5,232 nt of DNA from an uncultured Clostridia bacterium (GTDB lineage Bacteria > Bacillota > Clostridia > Peptostreptococcales > Anaerovoracaceae): NCBI GenBank assembly GCA_946402595.1, contig CAMIWY010000122.1, positions 1 to 5,232 of the forward strand, written 5' to 3'. Made by a program: the position numbers and the translations under genes. The notes beneath the pieces were generated by a model. It made no database searches, was not told the origin of the DNA, and worked only from the letters and a program-made list of their open reading frames with translations. Below are positions 1 through 5,232 of this stretch, piece after piece; the first letter of the stretch is position 1, and every line of letters starts with the position of its first letter.

Positions 1-1
1 T

Positions 2-64
2 ATTACTGAAAATGACAGCAGCTCTGTGGAGAATATTTCTCTTACAGAACTGCTTGCTGAATAA
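2..64 (+). CDS. 3' end of an unidentified protein-coding gene
   Basis: An open frame enters from the left edge and gives 20 residues (ITENDSSSVENISLTELLAE) before a TAA stop. The tail is acidic and serine-rich, with no recognisable motif. That it is real is supported mainly by context: the stop is followed 17 bases later by another start codon with a strong ribosome binding site, as in a tightly packed operon. If the tRNA/tmRNA remnant at 145-169 marks an element boundary, this would be one of the last genes of that element. The fragment is too short for any functional call. Confidence 0.5.
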   Translation: MTENDSSSVENISLTELLAE

Positions 65-81
65 ATAGAGGTGATAATACC

Positions 82-171
82 ATGAGTGAACAATACCATG
101 ATTTAGATATACATCCTATTCCTGAGGATAAAGAGCCTCTTTTCATGGGTTCGACTCCCACCACTTCCTAA
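82..171 (+). CDS. Small 29-residue ORF, possibly truncated at an integration site
   Basis: The ATG is preceded by GAGGTGAT at 68-75, a near-perfect match to the anti-Shine-Dalgarno sequence with a 6-base spacing. The frame is therefore probably translated, despite its short length. The product begins MSEQYHDLDIHPIPEDKEPLF and is acidic, with no membrane segment or known motif. The last eight codons (MGSTPTTS) and the stop lie within a sequence resembling the 3' end of a tRNA or tmRNA, so the C-terminus is probably not original coding sequence. One reading is a mobile-element gene cut or re-ended at the attachment site. Another is a small natural protein of the element. It sits 17 bases after the preceding gene, suggesting co-transcription, and ends at the terminator. 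No function can be assigned. Confidence 0.45.
   Translation: MSEQYHDLDIHPIPEDKEPLFMGSTPTTS
145..169 (+). other. tRNA/tmRNA 3'-end remnant, candidate attachment site
   Basis: The stretch reads as a T-arm plus 3' acceptor strand: TGGG (146-149), loop TTCGACT (150-156), CCCA (157-160), then CACTTCC (162-168) and a possible U discriminator. GGTTCGACTCC is typical of tmRNA 3' ends and also occurs in some tRNAs. A fifth T-stem pair would be A145 against C161, a mismatch. No matching 5' acceptor strand (GGAAGTG) occurs upstream in the window, so the gene is not complete here. A terminator follows directly, as after a genuine tRNA or tmRNA gene. This fits a displaced 3' end left by site-specific integration, with the element to the left. 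The assignment is an inference; which RNA gene it derives from is undecided. Confidence 0.45.
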
Positions 172-198
172 GCTTGAAATTTCAATGGTTTCAAGCTT
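170..198 (+). terminator. Intrinsic (factor-independent) terminator
   Basis: A perfect 10-bp inverted repeat, AAGCTTGAAA (170-179) and TTTCAAGCTT (189-198), encloses a 9-base loop and is followed by the pyrimidine tract CTTTCTTT. The stem is only moderately GC-rich. The T-rich side is on the plus strand, so it ends transcription coming from the left. It may also stop readthrough towards the convergent regulator gene, but the minus-strand side has no T tract, so it is not a good terminator for that gene. Confidence 0.7.
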
Positions 199-227
199 CT
201 TTCTTTGCAAAAATCAGTACTGCATAG

Positions 228-1217
228 TTAGGCGTACGAAATGCTCAGGCTTGTGATGGCTTCGAACTGGCCGTGATTGTATTCTTCAAAGTTCATATAA
301 TCACCCAGCGTGGCATTAAGAAGATCAAGACTGCCCTGTCCGTCTACGGATATCAGCCATTCATATACCGATTCGCATATCTCATTGATGTTGCTGCGGT
401 ATGAAGCAAAGAAAGGACTTATTTCTGCAACAATAGCACCAAGCTCAGAGGCGTGGATCCGGGTAATCGGCTCGAAGCATTGTCTGTAATCCCTTTTCCA
501 CAAACTAATCAGCTCAGCATCAGTAGCAAAAGATGCAAGGCGGGTCCTCATATCCAGAGCGCATTCTTTTCGGCCTTCATCATCCAGCCCTGCTATATAT
601 GAATATCTGTCCAGCGTTCTGGCAAAAACGGTATCAATATAAGCGTTGTCCAGCGAGCGAAGATAGTTGCTGACGAGGTCATAATCATCAGAGTACCTTT
701 CAGCTGCGATCCTATGAAGTTTTTCCCATAAAAACTCCTGATAATCAGTAAACACCTCGTTTCCCAGGAAACCTCCCCACAGATACTTTGCAGCTAGTGA
801 ATAGTCATGATCTGCAGCATCTGCTACGCTCTTATCATGTTCTGATGGAATGTCTGAATTGCTTACGAGCTCGAGAACATCATCAAAAGTAGGATGGATC
901 GATGCGTTGGCAAGAACATAATTCAAACTGGTGAGTATTTTTTGAGAGTGTCGGATGTCGGCGTAGAGTTTTGTGATATGCCGGCTGAGATAGAAGTTGA
1001 TCGTAGTCGGATTGCTTAGAATGGAGGAAATGTCTGCAAGAGAGATATCTGCATCACGGAGCATCCTTACGAGCAGAAGCTTCTTTTCATCTTCTTCGGA
1101 AAAATCATAGTATCCGTTACTTTCTTTTATAGCGGGAGTGATCAGCCCCTCATGTATGTAGTAATGGATAGTTCTTTTACTGATTCCAGTCTTTCTGCAT
1201 ATATCTGAAAGCTTCAT
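228..1217 (-). CDS. MerR-family transcriptional regulator with long C-terminal domain
   Basis: The product is 329 residues. Residues 1-67 form a MerR DNA-binding domain: helix-turn-helix KLSDICRKTGISKRTIHYY, then EGLITP, the wing around NGYYDFSEED, and a second helical pair to about ISSIL. A long helix at about 75-103 probably forms the antiparallel dimer coiled coil. The remaining roughly 225 residues look mainly helical and match no effector domain I recognise. The cysteines do not form the metal-binding pattern of MerR, CueR or ZntR, so an organic ligand is more likely than a metal. A TTG at 1265 would add 16 residues, but the ATG at 1217 begins exactly at the family's usual N-terminus and has a GGAG 7 bases upstream. 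The protein is much longer than minimal MerR regulators. It is divergent from the reductase operon and is the obvious candidate to control it; activation versus repression cannot be told. Confidence 0.88.
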   Translation of the reverse strand: MKLSDICRKTGISKRTIHYYIHEGLITPAIKESNGYYDFSEEDEKKLLLVRMLRDADISLADISSILSNPTTINFYLSRHITKLYADIRHSQKILTSLNYVLANASIHPTFDDVLELVSNSDIPSEHDKSVADAADHDYSLAAKYLWGGFLGNEVFTDYQEFLWEKLHRIAAERYSDDYDLVSNYLRSLDNAYIDTVFARTLDRYSYIAGLDDEGRKECALDMRTRLASFATDAELISLWKRDYRQCFEPITRIHASELGAIVAEISPFFASYRSNINEICESVYEWLISVDGQGSLDLLNATLGDYMNFEEYNHGQFEAITSLSISYA

Positions 1218-1224
1218 CTTTATA

Positions 1225-1228
1225 CTCC
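1225..1228 (-). promoter_or_regulatory. Ribosome binding site fixing the MerR-regulator start
   Basis: Read on the minus strand this is GGAG, 7 bases before the ATG at 1217-1215. It decides the start in favour of that ATG over the upstream in-frame TTG at 1265, which would lie at or before the predicted transcription start. Confidence 0.6.
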
Positions 1229-1267
1229 GATCCACTATGGCTATCTGAGATTCGAGATTCTGCAAAA

Positions 1268-1296
1268 AGCATACACCCGACTGTACGGTTGTTCAA
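1268..1296 (-). promoter_or_regulatory. Candidate promoter of the MerR-regulator gene
   Basis: On the minus strand, TTGAAC (1296-1291) and TATGCT (1273-1268) are separated by 17 bases, each matching its consensus at four of six positions. Transcription would start near 1261, leaving a leader of about 44 bases. The -35 box lies within the dyad at 1286-1299, so a protein bound there would block this promoter. Confidence 0.4.
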
Positions 1297-1299
1297 CCG
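1286..1299. promoter_or_regulatory. Perfect dyad, candidate operator over the regulator promoter
   Basis: CGGTTG-TT-CAACCG is a perfect 6-bp inverted repeat with a 2-base centre. It overlaps the predicted -35 box of the MerR gene. The loop is too short for a useful RNA hairpin, so a DNA-binding site is the better reading, perhaps for autoregulation. The binding protein is inferred from position only. Confidence 0.4.
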
Positions 1300-1331
1300 C
1301 TAATGAATGTTTTGATGTGTATTTTGTGTTG

Positions 1332-1353
1332 ATGCCACGGTAGCATGTGGGAT
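1332..1353. repeat. Imperfect inverted repeat in the divergent control region
   Basis: ATGCCAC (1332-1338) and GTGGGAT (1347-1353) pair at six of seven positions around an 8-base centre. It lies midway between the two predicted promoters, about 30 bases upstream of the reductase -35 box, where an additional regulator could bind. It may be chance. Confidence 0.25.
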
Positions 1354-1382
1354 GCGGAACAGATTTCTGTGAATAATAACAA

Positions 1383-1413
1383 TTGACCGTCTCATTTGTG
1401 CACATGATAGATT
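1383..1413 (+). promoter_or_regulatory. Candidate MerR-type promoter of the reductase operon
   Basis: TTGACC (1383-1388) and TAGATT (1408-1413) are separated by 19 bases. This unusually long spacer is characteristic of promoters that MerR-family proteins activate by twisting the DNA. The spacer contains the palindrome TGTGCACA (1397-1404) and an overlapping TCAT-N8-ATGA (1392-1407), so the expected position of a MerR operator is occupied by dyad sequence. The -10 box is weak (four of six). Transcription would start near 1420, giving a leader of about 45 bases. No better -35/-10 pair with 16-18 base spacing was found by eye. Confidence 0.45.
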
Positions 1414-1464
1414 GTAATCAGTAAAAAAGAATGCTGAAGGTCTGATTTATCAGGAGGAATAATC

Positions 1465-4400
1465 ATGTACGACAAGCTATTTGAGCCTATCAGAATTCGT
1501 GGAATGGAGATGAGAAATAGGATCATCTTTCCGGCGACAGGAACTAAATTCTCAGGAAACGCGAGCTATGTTACCGAGCAACATATCAACTACCACGTTG
1601 CAAGAGCTAAGGGCGGCAGCGGACTCAACATCGTAGAGGTTGCGAGTGTACACACACCAAGTGCACCGAGACACTTCCTTTCAATTTCAGAAGACGAATA
1701 TGTTCCGGGTCTGAAGGGGCTGGTTGACGCCATCCACGAGGCAGGTGGAAAAGCAGGCATCCAGCTTTGGCAGGGAAGCCTTGCAGTAGGGCTTGACCAG
1801 ACTGCACAGATCCTTATGGCCAGTGATATGCCTGTAAGCGCCGAGATCACGCTTCCGGGAATGACGGTCGATCAAATCCACGAGATTGTAGAGTGCTATG
1901 GAAAGGCAGCGGCCAGAGCCGTAAAAGCAGGTTTCGACTGCATAGAATTCCATTGCGCACATAACTACCTGCCACACTCGTTCCTCTCAGGCGGCATCAA
2001 TCACCGCTCCGATGAGTATGGCGGAAGCTTTGAGAACCGCGCAAAGTTCCCGCTTGAAGCAATAAGAGCGATCAGAGCCAATATGCCTGAAGACATGCCA
2101 CTGTTCATGAGAATAGATGCGCATGATGATTTTCTTGAAGGCGGACTGACAATTGAAGAAGTCATCGAGTTCTGCAAGCTGGCAGGTGCTGAGGGAGTAG
2201 ATGTACTCAACGTTTCGAGAGGTAACGTAATATCCCCGGCTAATATGTATGAAATACCACCGGTAGACATTCCAAAGGGCTTCAATATAGACAATGCTGC
2301 AAGGATCAGAAAAGAGACAGGTATGCTGACGATCGGAGTAGGGCGTCTTAATGAGCCTGGTATCGCTGAGAAAGTGCTCGAAGAAGATAAAGTAGACATG
2401 GTTGTAATGGGACGGGCCCAGTACGCTGATCCTGAGTTTGTCAATAAGATCAAAGCAGGCAAAACTGACGAGATCACTTACTGCGTAGGCTGCAACCAGG
2501 GCTGCCTTGATGCTTTTGCAAATCCTGACTGCCCACATGTCACATGTCTCATGAATCCTGCAGTCGGACGTGAAAAAGAATGTGAAATCGTCGTGACCGA
2601 TAAGCCGGAGACGGTCCTTATTGCAGGCGGCGGAATCGCAGGTCTTAAGGCGGCGATCACACTCAAGAAGAGAGGACACACCCCGATCCTCTGCGAGGCA
2701 TCGGACACCCTTGGCGGACAGTTCCGCACAGCAGGTATGGCACCTAGAAAGGGAGAGATGAAAGCTGCCGTAGAGTTGATGGGCAGACAGGCCAAGGCGC
2801 TTGGCGTAGATATCCGTATTAATACACCAGTCACACCTAAGCTGATCGCAGAGGTCAAGCCTCACACTGTATTCAATGCTATAGGAGCTACTCCGCTTAT
2901 CCCTAGGTTCCCTGGCGTAGACAAGCCATTCGTTGCAAACTCGCATGATGTACTCAACGGCAAAGTCGAGGTCAAGGGCGATATCGTTGTCATTGGTGGT
3001 GGAATGGTAGGTATGGAGGTTGCTGAATATCTCGAAGAAAGAGGCAGCAAGGTCACTATTCTTGAGATGCTTCCTGCCATCTGCGCAGATCTGGGAATGG
3101 CAAGAAAATACTATCTTGATACCCATTTGCCAGCGCTTAACATTACCCCTGTAACTGAGGTAGCCGTTACCGCTATTGAAGACGGTAAGGTAGTAGGTAA
3201 GAAGGGCGACGAGACGATGGAGTTCCCATGCGATTACGCAGTGCTTGCGATTGGTTCCAGATCAAGAGACGGTAAGGCGCTTGAAGAAGCGGCTTACGCA
3301 AACGGATGCGGATATATGGTGATCGGAGATGCCGGAATGGCAAGAAGGGCACTGAATGCGACCAGAGAAGCGATGGATGCAGCTCTTACATTCGATGATC
3401 CACAGGTACATGCTGATGTCAGCAAGCCTAAGAAAGTTGTATTCCTGACAGGTGCTTCCGGAACTATGGGACAGGAGACTTTGAAGCAGCTTCTGTCAAG
3501 AAGCAACAGATTCACAGTAAGAGCTCTTGTCAGACCTTCTGATAAGAACAAGGCTCTTATGAAGAAATATGCATGCCCGTCGCTTCAGATCATCTGGGGA
3601 GACATGGCAAATTATGATGATCTCAAGAAGGGCATAGATGGTGCTGACTATGTGATCCACATCGGCGCAATGGTATCACCTGCAGCCGATAAGTATCCTG
3701 AGCAGACACTTTACACGAACATCGGATCCACGCTCAAGATCATCAAGGCAATCAAGGAACAGCCGGATCCTGATAAGGTTCACTTCGCATATGTAGGAAC
3801 AGTAGCTGAGACCGGCGGACGTACATATCCGGTACACTGGGGCAGAGTCGGAGATCCGATCAATCCTTCGATGTTTGACTACTACGCGCTTTCAAAGGTG
3901 TACTCAGAACTGGCAGTGTTTGAGTCCGGACTCAAGCACTGGGTATCGATCAGACAGACAGGCCAGCATCCAAGCGCGGAAGGCGCCGGAGAAGAGCCTA
4001 TCATCTGGCACCAGGCTCCGAATAATGTTCTGGAGTGGAGCACATCGATCGAGTCTGGTATCTGCATGGCCAACCTTTGCGAAGAGTGGGTTCCGGAGAG
4101 TTTCTGGAGAAAAGGCTACAACCTTAGCAGCGGTAAGGATTACAGGCTTACCTGCTGGGAACTCATGGACATCACACTCAGACCGTTCGGTATGGGTCTC
4201 AAGGATGTAATGGAAGTACAGATGATGGCTCCATACAACTTCCACGGCCACTATTTCTCAGACAGCGATAAGCTCGATGATATCATGCACTTCCGCTGCA
4301 TCCCTGGCAAGGTATACTGGGCCGGCGTTACTGAAGAGATGAGGCGTATGGCTGCAAATCCAATGATCGCTGCAATGTTCCCAAGCGCTGAGGGCATGAA

Positions 4401-4935
4401 GTATCACAATATCGAGATCGGACACAAGAGAATGGGATCATACTGGATGTTCGAGAACAACGAAGAAGACTGGATCAAAGCATTCTTTGGCTCAAGAGAA
4501 AGACAGCAGGAATTGCCTGACGCAGATCACTATGAACTCTTCCATCCAAGTGAGGAAGTCACATATCTTGACCACGGATATGATGAAGATAAGGGACTCG
4601 AGAATCTCACAGTTGAGGACCTCAGGAAAGCCGCTGCTTTCAGAGGCGGAAAGTATCTGGAAAACGATGCTCCTGCAGATATCTATACACCGGTAAGATG
4701 GGAGTGCGCTGACGGGCATGAATTCAAAATGTCTGTTAACGCAGCACTGCATGGAGGCCATTGGTGCCCTGAGTGCCTTGCTCACGAGTGGAAGTATGGT
4801 CAGATAGCCAAGAAGAATCCGTTCTATGCACAGGTATGGACGCCGATCCGCGGTGATGAGGATGACTTCGCAATCCCTATGGAATTTAGCGGATACGATG
4901 TCAGCAATGAACTGAAGAAAGAACTTGGACTTTAA
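1465..4935 (+). CDS. Fused OYE-type Fe-S/flavin reductase, extended SDR and zinc ribbon
   Basis: A 1156-residue, apparently cytoplasmic protein. Residues 1-335 form an Old Yellow Enzyme FMN barrel; 163-192 carries the family signature (HCAHNYLPHSFL, then DEYGGSFENR). Cysteines 340, 343, 347 and 361, in CVGCNQGC and CLMNP, match the 4Fe-4S site of 2,4-dienoyl-CoA reductase (FadH) and trimethylamine dehydrogenase. Residues 383-645 form the FAD/NAD(P)H domain: GGGIAG (388-393), a second GGGMVG (511-516) and GD at 621-622. These features predict reduction of an activated C=C bond with NAD(P)H electrons passing through FAD, Fe-S and FMN. Residues 656 to about 1010 form an extended SDR with TGASGTMG (662-669) and Y807-x3-K811. 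Residues 1078-1107 resemble a DUF4379-type zinc ribbon (C1081, H1085, C1101, C1104). AGGAGG lies 7 bases before the ATG. FadH-type enzymes normally stop near residue 670. BaiCD/BaiH-like steroid or bile-acid chemistry is possible but the substrate is unknown. Confidence 0.93.
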   Translation: MYDKLFEPIRIRGMEMRNRIIFPATGTKFSGNASYVTEQHINYHVARAKGGSGLNIVEVASVHTPSAPRHFLSISEDEYVPGLKGLVDAIHEAGGKAGIQLWQGSLAVGLDQTAQILMASDMPVSAEITLPGMTVDQIHEIVECYGKAAARAVKAGFDCIEFHCAHNYLPHSFLSGGINHRSDEYGGSFENRAKFPLEAIRAIRANMPEDMPLFMRIDAHDDFLEGGLTIEEVIEFCKLAGAEGVDVLNVSRGNVISPANMYEIPPVDIPKGFNIDNAARIRKETGMLTIGVGRLNEPGIAEKVLEEDKVDMVVMGRAQYADPEFVNKIKAGKTDEITYCVGCNQGCLDAFANPDCPHVTCLMNPAVGREKECEIVVTDKPETVLIAGGGIAGLKAAITLKKRGHTPILCEASDTLGGQFRTAGMAPRKGEMKAAVELMGRQAKALGVDIRINTPVTPKLIAEVKPHTVFNAIGATPLIPRFPGVDKPFVANSHDVLNGKVEVKGDIVVIGGGMVGMEVAEYLEERGSKVTILEMLPAICADLGMARKYYLDTHLPALNITPVTEVAVTAIEDGKVVGKKGDETMEFPCDYAVLAIGSRSRDGKALEEAAYANGCGYMVIGDAGMARRALNATREAMDAALTFDDPQVHADVSKPKKVVFLTGASGTMGQETLKQLLSRSNRFTVRALVRPSDKNKALMKKYACPSLQIIWGDMANYDDLKKGIDGADYVIHIGAMVSPAADKYPEQTLYTNIGSTLKIIKAIKEQPDPDKVHFAYVGTVAETGGRTYPVHWGRVGDPINPSMFDYYALSKVYSELAVFESGLKHWVSIRQTGQHPSAEGAGEEPIIWHQAPNNVLEWSTSIESGICMANLCEEWVPESFWRKGYNLSSGKDYRLTCWELMDITLRPFGMGLKDVMEVQMMAPYNFHGHYFSDSDKLDDIMHFRCIPGKVYWAGVTEEMRRMAANPMIAAMFPSAEGMKYHNIEIGHKRMGSYWMFENNEEDWIKAFFGSRERQQELPDADHYELFHPSEEVTYLDHGYDEDKGLENLTVEDLRKAAAFRGGKYLENDAPADIYTPVRWECADGHEFKMSVNAALHGGHWCPECLAHEWKYGQIAKKNPFYAQVWTPIRGDEDDFAIPMEFSGYDVSNELKKELGL

Positions 4936-4950
4936 TATAGGAGTCGTTGA

Positions 4951-5232
4951 ATGAAAGTTAACGTAGTGACCGGTGGAGGTACCGGTATCGGTAGAGCGGC
5001 AGCGGCGATGCTGCCTAAAGATGAGAAGGTTGTTATCACAGGCAGAAGGCTTGAGAAGCTAAACAAGACAGCTGAGGAGCTGAATGCTGAAGGCCACCAG
5101 CTCGTGGGAATGACATGTGACGTTTCGAAAAGAGAGGATGTAAAGAAGCTTGCTGAGTTTGCGGCTTCACTTGGAGATGTTTCAAAGGTTATCCATTGTG
5201 CAGGAGTTTCTGGCTCAATGGCCAACCGCGAG
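4951..5232 (+). CDS. Classical short-chain dehydrogenase/reductase, 5' part
   Basis: The first 94 residues of an SDR that continues past the right edge; classical SDRs are about 250 residues, so most of it, including the catalytic S-Y-K residues, is not visible. It opens directly with the Rossmann fold: VVTGGGTGIG (TGxxxGIG at 7-14), TGRR at 30-33, D57 in CDVS (adenine pocket), and HCAG at 82-85 in place of the usual NNAG. Two arginines after the second strand suggest NADP(H) rather than NAD(H). AGGAG lies 7 bases before the ATG. The gap after the fusion reductase gene is only 15 bases with no terminator, so the two are almost certainly co-transcribed. A role as an alcohol or hydroxysteroid dehydrogenase acting on the same substrate is plausible but inferred; the family alone does not set the substrate. 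Confidence 0.9.
   Translation, partial: MKVNVVTGGGTGIGRAAAAMLPKDEKVVITGRRLEKLNKTAEELNAEGHQLVGMTCDVSKREDVKKLAEFAASLGDVSKVIHCAGVSGSMANRE

Noticed and set aside
1..170. A complete tmRNA or tRNA ending at 169
   Set aside because: No 5' acceptor strand complementary to CACTTCC is present, the T-stem base is mismatched, and the preceding sequence instead holds a well-formed ribosome binding site and ORF. A tmRNA reaching beyond the left edge cannot be fully excluded.
1218..1265. TTG start adding 16 residues to the MerR regulator
   Set aside because: The ATG at 1217 matches the usual MerR N-terminus and has a well-spaced GGAG, and the predicted promoter would start transcription close to or after the TTG.
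1987..3126. A 379-codon minus-strand open frame inside the fusion gene
   Set aside because: It is antisense to strong OYE, Fe-S and FAD motifs on the plus strand, its translation is rich in Cys, His, Ser and Arg with no domain pattern, and it has no credible context as a gene.
3092..3348. Repeated GGAATGGCAAGAA in the FAD domain
   Set aside because: Only 13 bases shared, both encoding GMAR in unrelated parts of the domain; best explained by chance and codon preference.
3390..3430. Two separate genes wrongly joined at the flavoprotein/SDR junction
   Set aside because: There is no stop, no ribosome binding site and no suitable start at the junction; the frame runs through a short linker (DDPQVHADVSKPKK) straight into the SDR fold.
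3875..4251. Overlapping plus- and minus-strand frames of about 110 codons within the SDR part
   Set aside because: The main frame carries the YxxxK motif and continues uninterrupted through this region; the alternative frames show no motif and are shadows of it.

Overview
The window looks like an anaerobic, low-to-mid GC Firmicute, probably a clostridial or Lachnospiraceae-like gut bacterium. This rests on strong AGGAGG-type ribosome binding sites, short leaders, a large oxygen-sensitive flavin/iron-sulfur reductase of the kind common in strict anaerobes, and a MerR-type regulator. The taxonomic call is an inference from style, not from a marker gene.

Layout. Bases 1-171 hold the 3' end of an unidentified gene and a 29-codon ORF with an excellent ribosome binding site. 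The last codons of that ORF run through a short stretch (145-169) that looks like the T-arm and 3' acceptor strand of a tRNA or tmRNA gene. A factor-independent terminator follows immediately (170-198). This is the arrangement expected at the far edge of an element that integrated into the 3' end of a tRNA/tmRNA gene, with the element lying to the left. From 228 to 1217, on the minus strand, is a 329-residue MerR-family regulator with a long C-terminal domain I do not recognise. A roughly 250-bp divergent control region follows, with candidate promoters for both directions and several inverted repeats.

On the plus strand, 1465-4935 encodes one 1156-residue protein that joins three modules in one reading frame: an Old Yellow Enzyme/2,4-dienoyl-CoA reductase-type flavoprotein (FMN barrel, 4Fe-4S cluster, FAD/NAD(P)H domain), a complete extended short-chain dehydrogenase (SDR), and a C-terminal zinc-ribbon-like segment. 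Fifteen bases downstream, probably in the same operon, begins a classical SDR that runs off the window.

How they may work together. The MerR protein probably senses a substrate and controls the divergent operon. The fusion enzyme could reduce an activated C=C bond with its flavin half and oxidise or reduce an alcohol/ketone on the same molecule with its SDR half, with the second SDR acting on another hydroxyl. This pairing recalls bacterial steroid and bile-acid reduction (BaiCD/BaiH-like enzymes with hydroxysteroid dehydrogenases), but no substrate can be assigned from sequence alone. The fusion is the most interesting thing in the window.
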